Shown here: one piece after another, positions 35,073 to 45,487 of the stretch
Layout of the letters: every line of letters starts with the position of its first letter
Numbering within the stretch: the stretch's first letter is position 1
NCBI GenBank assembly: GCA_022266195.1
Contig: WHVY01000001.1
Coordinates: 8,122,001 to 8,186,000 of the forward strand
Length of the DNA: 64,000 nt
DNA from: Tetranychus cinnabarinus
Lineage: Eukaryota > Arthropoda > Arachnida > Trombidiformes > Tetranychidae
Direction of reading: 5' to 3'
Made by a program: the position numbers and the translations under genes
The notes under the pieces: model-generated
The model's input: only the letters and a program-made list of their open reading frames with translations
Databases searched by the model: none
What the model was told of the DNA's origin: nothing

Positions 35073-36784
35073 GTGGAAAAAACAAAACCTTATCGCTCTT
35101 CCTTATCAACGTCTTTAATACTTTTAATGGGACTAATTTGCTTAGTAGCTGGGCAAATTAACCCTTTCATAACTGGAGATACAATCTTATGGAAAGAAAC
35201 AGAACACAAACCTAGAAAAGCAACACAAGAAATAAGAATAATTTTAGCCTTCTCAAATCCTTGCAAAGAAATGCTAACTTATGACAGCGACGAATGGGGC
35301 AAAATAACAAATAAATCAAACCCCAAATACGGATGTCCTTTAAATAACCGCGTATGTCCATACGTGAGAACTTCTTTACATGCTCTAGAAGGGTATTGCT
35401 CCGAATTCATTGACACCAAATATATTCAACCGATTAGATTCATCCCCCAAACTACAGCTAAGGAAGATAGATCTCCACAGTTAATAAAAAGAGAACTTCT
35501 TACTGCGATAGCTGTTGGGTCAACAGCTATTGTGGTGGGCGGTGTGGTACTTACAGGAGTAGCATACATGTATAAAAGTGTCATGACACCTGACATTGAT
35601 TTGAAACCCGTGTTGGAAGCCATTACAAAACAAGATGAAGAATACAAGAAAGCGATGAAAACACAGTTTGACCATTTAGTCAACGTTACAAAACTCCTGC
35701 ATGAACAACAACAACAAATTGATATGATAAAAAAATTGATACCGGTTGTTTCCTTTCAAGCAGCTGATGTCATAACTGGTTCAAATACTCAGTTAATGAC
35801 GATGCAAAAATTCAATGACAGTATAAAACAATCAAGACCAACAATAGATCGTAACTTCTTTAAGTCTCTAAAAATAGATCTGCAGTGTGACGATTGTGAC
35901 CTATCAGTGATTGAAAAAATTTCAGTAAAAGTTCACAATGACAATAAATATCCAATATTAAGTTTGAACTTCACAACTTTTAGGCAAGACCAGGTTACAA
36001 AAATCTTTCAAGCGGACCCATTTTTGTTATATAAAACCAATGCGACACATACATGTAAAATTAAATACAAAGGACCAGAATACCTATTAGTAAATACCAC
36101 CACATACCAGTTCTGTGAAATTGAGGAAAGTGAGTTGAAGTCACCAAACCCTATTTTCACCAAAGTGTCAACTTGCCCAAATAAGTTCAATAAAACACAG
36201 CTCTGGAGAGATGAGCATTGTGTCTCTAGAAACGTAAATGAAACAATTGTGGCGGAAAAAATTCAAGTTAAAAATATGGGTGATCATTATTTGATTCATT
36301 GTGCAGGACATAAAATTGAAATATACTCAGGTACTTATTCATGTCCGAACCAAGTTATCAAACTATCAAAATATACCAATTTCAGTATCGATGACATGAA
36401 GTACACTTCCACTAATTTTTTCTTTACGTTAGAGGTCCCAGAGTAACTGAACATACTCAAGCAATAAATTTAAAACTATTTCAACCAACTTATCAAGAAA
36501 TCAATATACCAACATTAGAATTTGAACTCCTAGATGCAGCTCATGAGAAAGTACTTTCTAGTTTCGAGAAAATCACTCTCACTTGGAAATTTGATTATGT
36601 TAAATGGATTTCAATTTCACTATTAGTAACCATTTGCTTCTTGTTATGTTCTCTTAGCGTACGTTTTATGTTCACCCCAAAGCGAACAGTATACTCAATA
36701 GTTTACGATGAGAGGGATAACAGAACGAACAGAGTAGATAAAATAAGAGATAAAAGACAACCAGAAGTAATACCTTTACATAAA
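35073..36784 (+). pseudogene. env: Inverted env copy, frameshifted
   Basis: It matches the env region at 30685-32406 but lacks one T in a homopolymer around 36415, where six T replace seven. The frame ends at 36446 after 457 codons, in an altered tail. The transmembrane segment and cytoplasmic tail lie beyond, in the other frame, up to about 36793. The product of the first frame would be an unanchored ectodomain if it were expressed at all; no promoter for this orientation is evident other than antisense LTR activity. Confidence 0.85.
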
Positions 36785-36905
36785 TGCTATTAGAATAAAT
36801 TTTGGGAAATAAGCATGGTGATGGGAAATGATAAAATTGAACAAAAACAAAAAAAAATCACAAATACAAAAAACAGAAAAAACTAATAAGAAAAGGAAAG
36901 AAAAC

Positions 36906-37176
36906 GCCCGGTGATTGGGCTACAAAAAAAAACACTAACTAAATTCTATTAATGACAAAGCTAAAAGATAAAAGTGAAAGCCCGGTGAGTGGGCTGAAAA
37001 AATGATAACACAAACACCCGGTGATTGGGGTATAAAAAAAAACAACAAAAAAATAATAATAAGAACCCGGTGATTGGGTTGGAAAAAAGGAAAAAAAAAA
37101 TTAAGTGCCCGGTGATTGGGTTAAGTTTAAAGTGACCAGAGATGGGTCATAAAATAAAAGTCCCGGTGATTGGGAC
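36906..37176 (+). repeat. Inverted copy of the six-hairpin cluster
   Basis: The same six loop-constant hairpins as at 30301-30572 appear here in sense orientation on the plus strand, spaced by A-rich linkers. No difference from the other copy was noticed. Confidence 0.8.
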
Positions 37177-37215
37177 TGATTAATCATTTTCTTTTCTTCT
37201 CTTTTATCTAACAGG

Positions 37216-38427
37216 ATGGAGAGTAATCAGCTGAGATGGAGAAATCCTAAGTACACAGATGGAGAGAGAGAAACAAAACCTATTTTACTTTATCAACATT
37301 ATTTACTCCTGTCCTGCTACGCTTGGAATTTCGTCAATAGTTATGGAGTTTGTAAGAAAACAATCCCAGGGTGTAAAATGTCAGGAACTCCACCAAAAAT
37401 GCATAAATTCACAAAACTAACGATAACAGCACACACTCAAAGAGCGATAAACCATGCCCATAATTTTCTTATCAAAGAGATTAAAAAAATTGCAGGTAGA
37501 ATTAAAAGGAAGACTGGCAGATCGAGATGGATTGAACTCACTCCGATACCATTATTCCACTGCAGTTTATGCTTTGCCCCTGACCATCCAAAAGTTGAGT
37601 GTAAAAACTGTTCATTTTGCTCAAGTAACACCCATTTTAGGAAAAATTGCCCTGATTTGATTAAACGAGTAGGACAAGCTATGTTACAAATCCAGCCTGT
37701 TATCAAACCTGTTAACGCAAAAAGAGAAGAAAGAAGACAACTTCGACGAAAATTAAGAAGAGAGTTTACAGGTAACATTTGGTACAAGATACCCGGAAAA
37801 TATGATCCAAAAATTTTAGAAAAATTAGAACCAATTGGTTCCCCATCTTTACCTACATTGTCATTGGACATGGAAGGAAATGGAAGTGGAGGTGTCGGTA
37901 ACATCCATATATCTGGATGGTTTGGAAACATAATACGAATTCAAACAATATACTACGTTGAGGTTAAATCAGAAAACTCATTCTACGCAAATACCAAGAT
38001 TACGGGATTACAACCCAGCGATTTAGCTACAGGTGTACCTTTTCACATAGTACGTAAAACGGTGTTAGAAATTTTAAGAGGAAAAAGAGTAATCACCCAA
38101 GGAGACGGTGATTTAAGGTTATTAAAATTTACTCCAGGTCACTTGATGGATAACGACATTACCTGGATTGATTTACAATCACTATGGCCTGGTCAGCAAC
38201 CGTTAGGGTTAAATTATGTTGACAAATTCTTCTTCCCCGAGAATCCTAAATTGAAACGCGATGATCCAACAAATACAATCGCTGGACATTCTCCAGAAAG
38301 AGATGCCCGAGTTACTCTTAGAGGATATATGGAGTATTTAAAATTAGCTGATTATATCAATTACGTTCCTTCTTCTGAAACCATAAGAAAAATGGTCAAC
38401 GCCAATTTATCTATTAATGATTGGTGA
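37216..38427 (+). CDS. Second, inverted copy of the zinc-knuckle/DEDDh exonuclease ORF, 403 aa
   Basis: The predicted protein is identical in length and, as read, in sequence to that of 29051-30262, with all zinc ligands and the DEDDh residues retained. It lies inside the inverted block, follows the mirrored hairpin cluster and splice-acceptor-like site, and is followed by the internal LTR. Two identical intact copies in one insertion indicate that the rearrangement is recent. Confidence 0.85.
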   Translation: MESNQLRWRNPKYTDGERETKPILLYQHYLLLSCYAWNFVNSYGVCKKTIPGCKMSGTPPKMHKFTKLTITAHTQRAINHAHNFLIKEIKKIAGRIKRKTGRSRWIELTPIPLFHCSLCFAPDHPKVECKNCSFCSSNTHFRKNCPDLIKRVGQAMLQIQPVIKPVNAKREERRQLRRKLRREFTGNIWYKIPGKYDPKILEKLEPIGSPSLPTLSLDMEGNGSGGVGNIHISGWFGNIIRIQTIYYVEVKSENSFYANTKITGLQPSDLATGVPFHIVRKTVLEILRGKRVITQGDGDLRLLKFTPGHLMDNDITWIDLQSLWPGQQPLGLNYVDKFFFPENPKLKRDDPTNTIAGHSPERDARVTLRGYMEYLKLADYINYVPSSETIRKMVNANLSINDW

Positions 38428-38531
38428 AACTTAATCGAACTCACATTCTCATATACATTATTCTCATAGTATTAATCCATATTTTAGTTTATATTTTCAG
38501 AACGAGGACGTTCTTTTGGTGCCCGGTCAAC

Positions 38532-39353
38532 TGTGAAGAAAAACTGGTTTTAACCAGTTTGGTTTTGGTGCTACCTTTACCTACCTCTAGTAGGTAGGGA
38601 AAGGCCACAATTGGTTGGTTTTTTGCTGGGTCGGCCATTTTAAGGGAGACGAATTTCTCCCTCGCTCCGCATAAAATGGCCGACTTTTCTTTGTTTTCGG
38701 CGCAAAATAGCCACCCGCGGAAGCCCTGGAAGATTTTCATTAGAAGTGACTAGAAGTACTATATACAATGTGTTAACTCAGATTAAGTTTCTTCTACCTT
38801 AGAATCACCTTTAACCAATGAATCTAAACCTTGAATCTCTATGTATTAACATCTACATATCTACACCATACAACTCATGTAATCATCAGAAATTGTGACC
38901 CTAAATTTACTATTTTACATTTAATGTTACTTCTTGAGTGTGTTAAGTGTTTTAGTGATCTCCTCATCAGAATATTAATAAAGCATTATGTACATATTTA
39001 CACCATTCAACGTATAAGGTCCGGACATTTAGTGACTCAAAATTGACCATTTCCATGCCATCTGGTCCCTCAGTTCGTGACTTTGAGTGAACATTTCATT
39101 TTCAACTCACCCTATACTGTTTACATGCTTGTATATCCCAACTTACTGGCCTAAATCACCCATCAAATATCCAACGTTTAATTGACTTGATTACAAAGTG
39201 ATATAACAATGTATACTAGACTAGAGGAACAATTGTAGCGGAGCTCATCACTTTGGCTAAATTCGGTCATCTGGAACTGTTATATTCAATCTATCCTTTC
39301 CTTTAATTTTATATGTTTATTAAATAAAGTTTATTTATCCTTATTTACCGGCA
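38532..39353 (+). repeat. Internal inverted LTR, 822 bp
   Basis: It runs TG...CA in sense orientation on the plus strand. AATAAA at 39323-39328 is the likely poly(A) signal near the LTR end. Its terminal CA is joined directly to protease codons at 39354, as expected for an LTR end used by integrase, but the partner LTR is absent. Confidence 0.9.
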
Positions 39354-40124
39354 ATGGTTAGCACTCAGGACTTTGGAAAACCCTAATTCTTTTGCAGTTG
39401 CTGCAAAAGCAGGTCTATATTTTTGAATTAATTTTTCCAAATTTCTTCTAGTTTCACGTTTTATTTCATTGTTAACTTCAAGCTTCAATTCTTGTATCAT
39501 ACTACTAACTACTAACTCTTTTACTGATGGTTTTGATTCACTAATGAGTGAGAAATTGTCCCCAAAATCACCGGGGTATGTAATGCTTGATCTTTCACTC
39601 ATTCTAGTTGAAACTGTAGAATTATCATCTCTTTCAGCTAATAATTTGGCTAAGGCCTTTTCTAGTAATTTGATTTTTCTTGCCGGAGCTTGATTAATTA
39701 CTAACTTAGCGTTTTCACAATCAATCCAGAATTTACCTGTTTGTAAAACATCAAATCCAATTATTCCTTTGATGTTGCAAGGAAGTTGATTCAAAATGAT
39801 TATTGGAGTTTTTATCGTCACTTCATTCAATGCATCATAAATAATAATGTTCTGATAAGTTTCGCCTAGAACATTCAAAGGAGCATTTCCTGCTGTTAAA
39901 TTTGTTGGACCTTTATATTTTGAATAATCTAGTTCTAATTTATTAACTATTTCTTTAGTGAGGATTGTGATTTGTGATCCTGTGTCAACGAGGCACTCAA
40001 CAGTTTTACCTTTTATTTTCATGTTTGCAAAAGTTAGATCTCTCTTGCGTTTATGGATTTTACTAATGATGGACAAAACTTGTCTTCTGACATCACCGTC
40101 ATCATCATCTTCTTCATCTGACTA
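39345..40124 (-). CDS. pro: Retropepsin-type protease region, truncated at the inversion junction
   Basis: The frame after the second amber codon begins SDEEDDDDGDVRRQ and contains the aspartic protease active site VECLVDTGSQITIL, followed by an ILNQLP and GIIGFDVL (flap and hydrophobic core) pattern. It then enters the protease-RT linker (YRPAFAATAKELGFSK) and is cut at 39353 by the inverted LTR. The last codons before the junction differ from those at the RT side after a shared GGGTTTTCCAA. It lies in the same frame as Gag, so it would be made only by stop readthrough or an unrecognised splice. Confidence 0.85.
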
Positions 40125-40427
40125 ACCTCTATATACGGCTTTTACTACCTTTGTTTTTCTTTCATTGGTAGGAGATTTAGATCTTGATTTAGATCTACGC
40201 CTAGCTCTAGGACTAGGCGATCGATATCGTCTACGTGCTGTAGAAGTTGAAGGCGATTCTTCTCTTGAAGGTCGCATCGATCTTGGAGGAGATTTACTCA
40301 AATTTTTATCAGGTGTGTAACCCCTTCTTCGATAGCTAGAAGAAGTCTGAGGTTGTTCTTCATAAGCTTGTCTTCGAGAATAATGTGGAGAGCGCCAAGA
40401 TTCTCCAACATTGTTCTCCCTTGACTA
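40125..40427 (-). CDS. Arg/Ser-rich linker between two in-frame TAG codons
   Basis: Gag ends at TAG (40427-40425). The same frame continues for about 100 sense codons, rich in Arg, Ser and Pro (for example RRRYRSPSPRARRRSKSRSK), to a second TAG (40124-40122), after which protease begins. Both amber codons are followed by TCA. The basic, SR-like composition suggests nucleic-acid binding. Start codons are not evident, so it is probably a readthrough product; two independent nonsense mutations are the alternative. Confidence 0.6.
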
Positions 40428-41450
40428 GCCAGCGCTTCTAGGTGCTACTGGTCTACTTGGGCAATCAGTTTTCTTATGCCCTACACCATTACACTGGTAA
40501 CAGTGTAAGCTTTGATTGAGGTTCATTGAGTTTTCGTCTGGAGTAAAATTTACTCTTTTGGGTTCAGTTTGTGTGTATGGAGGTTGGTATCGAGGTTGAT
40601 ACCTGTTCTGATAAGGTTGGTTTGAATAAGATGGGTTTAGATACGATTGGTTTGGATAACGTGGTTGATAGGTTGGTCGAGGCTGAGGGGCCTGATATTG
40701 ATAGGTTGTTTGTCGATATCGATTGTCGTTTCGACTGTAATCTCTTTCTCTTCTTCTAGATTCTAAATTCATTTGAATACATTCAAATTGTTCAGTTAGA
40801 TTGGTTAGTTGTTCAGTTAATGAACTGATTTGTTTATGTAGAGGGTGATCTTCACCCCTATCCTCTAAGAATTTTATTTCTCCCACCGATCTCTCGGCAT
40901 GGGACAATCTAGTGTCAAAATCTAAATCATTATTAGTTGATAATAAATCCATTCGAGTCTTGACTGCTGGATTTAATCCTCTATGGATAAAACTATGAAC
41001 TAAATTTTCATCCATTTTTGGATTTATTTTTCGACATAAGTCTCGAATGTCGTAAGCATACGCAAAAGCTGACTGACCAGGCTGTTGCCTTTTCTCATTT
41101 AGTTCTCGCATTAAACTATTTCGGTAATTGGAAGGGGCTAATCCTTTAACCATTTTTGCTTCTAATTGATCGAACGTCTTAGGTTTTTCCTCTTCTTTGA
41201 GGGTTTTAATACAGCATCTATACCATTTTGCGGCTGTTCCAGTTAAATAAGCTGGAAGAGCCTTTAATTTTGTTTCATCATCCCATTCTAAAGCAGCAGC
41301 AGAGGCTTCGAATGATTCTAACCACTCGAGTAAATCTTCTCCTTCATTATCTCCCGAGAAGTTACTTATTTGTATAAATTGATTTACAGGTTGACGTTCT
41401 TTTGACTTTTTAGTCATAGCGCTTACTTGCGCTTCTTTGTTTTCTGACAT
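40425..41450 (-). CDS. gag: Gag polyprotein, 341 aa
   Basis: The protein starts MSENKEAQ and contains a retrotransposon-gag capsid region (FSGDNEGEDLLEWLESFE, LTGTAAKWYRC, FDQLEAKMVKGLAP, QSAFAYAYDIRDLC, LVHSFIHRGLNPAVKTRM). A Tyr/Gln/Pro-rich, low-complexity stretch follows, then one CCHC zinc knuckle CYQCNGVGHKKTDC. It ends at an amber codon with the frame open beyond. The ATG at 41450 follows the non-coding leader and the small membrane ORF. It would assemble particles and bind the element RNA. Confidence 0.9.
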   Translation of the reverse strand: MSENKEAQVSAMTKKSKERQPVNQFIQISNFSGDNEGEDLLEWLESFEASAAALEWDDETKLKALPAYLTGTAAKWYRCCIKTLKEEEKPKTFDQLEAKMVKGLAPSNYRNSLMRELNEKRQQPGQSAFAYAYDIRDLCRKINPKMDENLVHSFIHRGLNPAVKTRMDLLSTNNDLDFDTRLSHAERSVGEIKFLEDRGEDHPLHKQISSLTEQLTNLTEQFECIQMNLESRRRERDYSRNDNRYRQTTYQYQAPQPRPTYQPRYPNQSYLNPSYSNQPYQNRYQPRYQPPYTQTEPKRVNFTPDENSMNLNQSLHCYQCNGVGHKKTDCPSRPVAPRSAG

Positions 41451-41469
41451 CTTAATTTAATTTTATATT

Positions 41470-41679
41470 TCAAGCTGGCTGATTATAAACTGTGTACATA
41501 TAGTAAATGTCAGCAAATATTTTGTAAATAAGTATTAAGATTGGTAAGCTTAAAATAATTAAAACTATTACGTTAATACTTGATTCATTAATTGTAAAAG
41601 TTAAATGATTTTCTTCAATTTCTGAATCTTCTAATGAGCTGTATGAGTTCAGTTGAATTTCATATATTTTGTCCTCCAT
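41470..41679 (-). CDS. Small single-pass membrane protein upstream of gag, 69 aa
   Basis: From ATG 41679 the product begins MEDKIYEIQLNSYSSLEDSE, with an acidic N-terminus. It continues into one long hydrophobic segment (VIVLIILSLPILILIYKIFA) and a Tyr-rich tail. It ends 20 bp before the gag start. I recognise no family. The frame is also open further upstream without an ATG. It could be a real accessory protein or an upstream ORF controlling gag translation. Confidence 0.45.
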   Translation of the reverse strand: MEDKIYEIQLNSYSSLEDSEIEENHLTFTINESSINVIVLIILSLPILILIYKIFADIYYMYTVYNQPA

Positions 41680-41929
41680 ACTAAAATTCCTATTAGAATC
41701 CACAAGACTAAAATGATAAAACAACAAAAGGTCTTACACATTTTACCTTCCACTCATCACCGAGTGATAAAAAAATGCACCCAATCACCGGGTTTAGTTT
41801 GATTCTAGTGAAATGATGTTTATTAAATTGTAAATAATTATTAATAAAATGCTTAGAGGTAAGAAGAATTGAATAACTATTTCACTGTCAATAAAAAATA
41901 TTATTGTAGTTGGACTGATCATCAGTTAA

Positions 41930-42480
41930 TTCAATCAATTAATTCAATTCGATATAATCGGTTAATTCAGTTAAGCTAATCAGTTAATTCAGTTCAGTAC
42001 AATCAGTTGATTAAGTTAAGTTAATTCAGTAAGTTCAGTTAATCAATTAATTCAATTTAGGATAATCGATTAATTCAGTTCAGTGTAATTAATTAATTCA
42101 GTTCAATATAATCAATTTATTCAGTTCAACTAATCAGTTAATTCAGTTTACTTTAATCAGTTAATTCAGTTTCCTTTAATCAGTTAATTCAGTTTACTAT
42201 AATCAGTTAATTCAGTTCACTTTGATCAGTTAATTCAGTTTCCTTTAATCAGTTAATTTAGTTTACTTTAATCAGTTAATTCAGTTTACTAGAATCAGTT
42301 AATTCAGTTTACTATAATCAGTTAATTCAGTTCACTTTGATCAGTTAATTCAGTTTCCTTTAATCAGTTAATTCAGTTCACTTTAATCAGTTAACTTATT
42401 CCGGTAAATTCAGTTTATTGTTTTGATCTCAATTCAGTTATTTGAGTAATTCAGTTATTCAGTGTACTCAGTTATTTCAA
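41930..42480. repeat. Tandem repeat of about 23 bp in the leader
   Basis: The unit reads about CAGTTAATTCAGTTTACTTT plus AAT and is repeated some 20 times with small changes, most regularly at 42130-42400. It lies between the primer binding site and gag. Copies toward both ends are degenerate. Confidence 0.75.
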
Positions 42481-43248
42481 TTCAGACTTATCATTGATTA
42501 AATTCAGTTAATCACCTTTTAATTCAATTTAACTTCAGTTTAATACAATTCAATGGCTAATTCAATGACCTACTTAAAATTAGTACATGGCCTCAATTCA
42601 GTCAATTTAGTACATTACCTATTCATTCAGTTTCAACTAAGTCTATTTCCGTATCGTTTAATGGATACATTCGGTAAATTGGCTACAAATCGAGTTCATT
42701 CATCAACCCAGTCACCGGGTTATTCTTTAATAATTCAGTTCCTTATCGCTCGATTGACCTGATTCATTTAGGTATCCTTCTAGATTAGGTTAGAATTTAG
42801 GCTAACTTAGTCTCGTTTAGCAAGGTTAGGTCTTACAATTAAGATTGTTAATTGAAAACTATATTTTGAATATTCATGTTTATTAAATACAAATCGTTTT
42901 ATTTTATTCTTATTTCCTCAATTGAGTATATTAAGTTGATTACTGTGTTAACCTTACACTAGAGTCATCTGGTTCACAGATTTATCATCTACCTATTGCT
43001 TGATTTCATCCTATGAGTTTACCTTTTTAATTTTTCTTGATGATTATTCTATCACTTAGTTTATTGCTTTGGCCTTTTACCAATATCATCTATCTCAGTG
43101 AATAAATCTTAGGAGTCATTCAATAAGTGAACCAAAATATCATTTGGTAACTCTAATTAAGAATAGATTATGTTATTCATTACTCAATATTAACTTAACT
43201 TTTATCCAATGAGATTCCAGGGTCCAAGTAGTGGCCAAAGGTAAGCCA

Positions 43249-43266
43249 ATCCTGGCAAGATCGCCA
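43249..43266 (-). promoter_or_regulatory. Primer binding site candidate
   Basis: In sense orientation TGGCGATCTTGCCAGGAT starts five bases after the LTR end (CA, then TATTT). TGG at the 5' end is complementary to the CCA tail of a tRNA. I do not assign the tRNA species. Confidence 0.6.
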
Positions 43267-43271
43267 AAATA

Positions 43272-44093
43272 TGCCGGTAAATAAGGATAAATAAACTTTA
43301 TTTAATAAACATATAAAATTAAAGGAAAGGATAGATTGAATATAACAGTTCCAGATGACCGAATTTAGCCAAAGTGATGAGCTCCGCTACAATTGTTCCT
43401 CTAGTCTAGTATACATTGTTATATCACTTTGTAATCAAGTCAATTAAACGTTGGATATTTGATGGGTGATTTAGGCCAGTAAGTTGGGATATACAAGCAT
43501 GTAAACAGTATAGGGTGAGTTGAAAATGAAATGTTCACTCAAAGTCACGAACTGAGGGACCAGATGGCATGGAAATGGTCAATTTTGAGTCACTAAATGT
43601 CCGGACCTTATACGTTGAATGGTGTAAATATGTACATAATGCTTTATTAATATTCTGATGAGGAGATCACTAAAACACTTAACACACTCAAGAAGTAACA
43701 TTAAATGTAAAATAGTAAATTTAGGGTCACAATTTCTGATGATTACATGAGTTGTATGGTGTAGATATGTAGATGTTAATACATAGAGATTCAAGGTTTA
43801 GATTCATTGGTTAAAGGTGATTCTAAGGTAGAAGAAACTTAATCTGAGTTAACACATTGTATATAGTACTTCTAGTCACTTCTAATGAAAATCTTCCAGG
43901 GCTTCCGCGGGTGGCTATTTTGCGCCGAAAACAAAGAAAAGTCGGCCATTTTATGCGGAGCGAGGGAGAAATTCGTCTCCCTTAAAATGGCCGACCCAGC
44001 AAAAAACCAACCAATTGTGGCCTTTCCCTACCTACTAGAGGTAGGTAAAGGTAGCACCAAAACCAAACTGGTTAAAACCAGTTTTTCTTCACA
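43272..44093 (-). repeat. Outer LTR (5' LTR of the element), 822 bp
   Basis: It has the same length and ends as the LTR at 28125-28946 and is flanked outside by TTAT (44094-44097). As the 5' LTR it should hold the promoter for the genomic RNA; I could not fix a TATA box or start site by eye. Confidence 0.9.
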
Positions 44094-44601
44094 TTATAAT
44101 AAATTAACAGAGACAGAATTTATCAATAGATAATTACTTCATTGAGAAGATAAAATTCTTCGATTTAAGTTATTGGTTAAAATTTTTCTGTGCCAAAAAG
44201 TAAGTATTCTCGACCCCAAGGGGCCTCGCTTCTTATTCATGAATACCTCCAATGCAGTGGTCTAAAAAACTCATACCAGTTTTGTACTGTATTAGTAGTA
44301 CCGTTTCATACGCTTCTGCTGCCCAGACTGGAAACAAAATTACCCACTACCCCCCTCATTCATGGTTAGTTTCATGACCCATTGAATTCACGCTTGATTG
44401 ATTTAAAAACGACTTTTTACGCTTGAATTGCCCGCTATTCAGTTTACTTTCAGGCCAATTTTCCGTTGCATAGCAACATGAGGTCATTTGTTTTTAACCT
44501 AAATAGGTAAATGCAGGAGAATTTTTAGCAACCTAACCAACTGAACAATAATTTGTGGTTTTCAAATTCCCTCCATTAATTTGAATTGTTAATCTTTTAA
44601 A

Positions 44602-44908
44602 ATGGCCCCTAATGAAAGTAGAAACATATATATGTTTTGACATGATTTCTAATGTTATGTTTATTTTTTTTCTCTATCCAGAAAAGAAGCAAACGACAGG
44701 TTGTGCAGCCCTATCCTCCAAAGCCCACTCCATCACTGGTGAAATATGACGAAATTGAATATGAAGTCGAAGCTGACCACATCGCAGAAATTGATGGTGA
44801 TCAATATGTCGCTCTGAAGTCCGCGTTGTACAGTAAAACAAGTGATTACAACATGGGTGACGACAATATTGAATTGCCAATAAAGCCCGGATCCCGAAAT
44901 TTTCACCA
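44602..44908 (+). pseudogene. Polinton-like gene A, 5' part, broken by piggyBac
   Basis: Exon 1 (44602-44617, MAPNE) and exon 2 (from 44692 after TATCCAG) match the intact copy at 59185-59707: KYDEIEYEVEADHIAEIDGD and DNIELPIKP are shared. A small deletion shifts the frame after KPG, and piggyBac then entered at TTAA. The rest continues at 50693-50875. The function is unknown; the C-terminus holds a C2H2-like finger. Confidence 0.7.
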
Positions 44909-45487
44909 TTAACCCTCCGTTGCTATTCTTAAAAAAAGTCACAAGCACTCTACTCTTGTGACAAAAATATCTGGGGCAATAAAACAATAAAATGCATAAG
45001 AGGAAAAAAAAGTTGCGAAAGAAAAGAATAACCCTTGACCCTTACTGGCCAAAATGTAACTTTAAATTTTATTGCTTTTTAGTTTTTTAGGCTGCTTTGC
45101 TAGTTCGCGACTAGATTCTTACTTTTTTTTGTTTTTGAAATCAAGTCAAAATATTTAGTTTTGTGATATTCATTTCAGCAAAAAAATTTCAATTCTCAGT
45201 TTTTCAATACTTTTTCGTGATACTTTTTTATCAAACTTTTCAAATAGTTATTTTGATAAATTAGTTAGTGTTTTAAATACTAAATTATATACAACTTTAG
45301 TGATCATCAATTTGATGCCAATTGGAGTATTGTGTGTATTTTAATCGGATTACCATACAATATTTTGTGATTCGGAATACAATATTTTCCAATCTTCGGA
45401 TTCATATCGAATATTTCAAAGGTAAAAGAATTTCAGCTTTTTACATTACTAATCATAGGTTCTAATTTAGCTATCTATTAATTTCAG

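Larger units (their letters stand above)
35056..39353 (+). repeat. Inverted second copy of the env-exonuclease-LTR third of the element
   Basis: This 4.3-kb segment is the reverse complement of 28125-32423, with very few differences: one Phe/Leu codon change in env and one missing base in a T run near 36415 were seen. The left junction (35056-35058) shares only TAA with the sequence it joins. The right junction joins the exact LTR end (CA at 39353) to protease coding sequence. It has no second LTR of its own and no target duplication. It separates protease (39354 onward) from RT (35054 downward). Confidence 0.9.
41680..43271 (-). other. Untranslated leader of the retroelement
   Basis: The leader is about 1.6 kb without a supported gene. 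It contains a tandem repeat (41930-42480), three hairpin units of the constant-loop family (41751-41766 CACTC/GAGTG, 41779-41793 ACCC/GGGT, 42705-42721 AACCC/GGGTT) and the primer binding site. It probably holds the packaging signal. The plus-strand open frame at 42553-42762 is antisense and unsupported. Confidence 0.6.
28125..44093 (-). mobile_element. Gypsy-class LTR retrotransposon with env and exonuclease genes, rearranged inside
   Basis: Both outer LTRs are 822 bp, begin TG and end CA, and are flanked by the same 4-bp target duplication TTAT (28121-28124 and 44094-44097), so the 16-kb block is one insertion. In transcription order on the minus strand it holds LTR, leader with tandem repeats, small membrane ORF, gag, Arg/Ser-rich linker, protease, [inverted env-exonuclease-LTR copy], RT-RNaseH-integrase, env, hairpin cluster, exonuclease ORF and LTR. 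RT-RH-INT gene order and the D,D-35-E integrase place it in the Ty3/gypsy class, and env makes it errantivirus-like. The intact long frames and equal LTR lengths suggest a young insertion. The inverted block makes this copy probably unable to express a normal protease-RT polyprotein. Confidence 0.92.
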
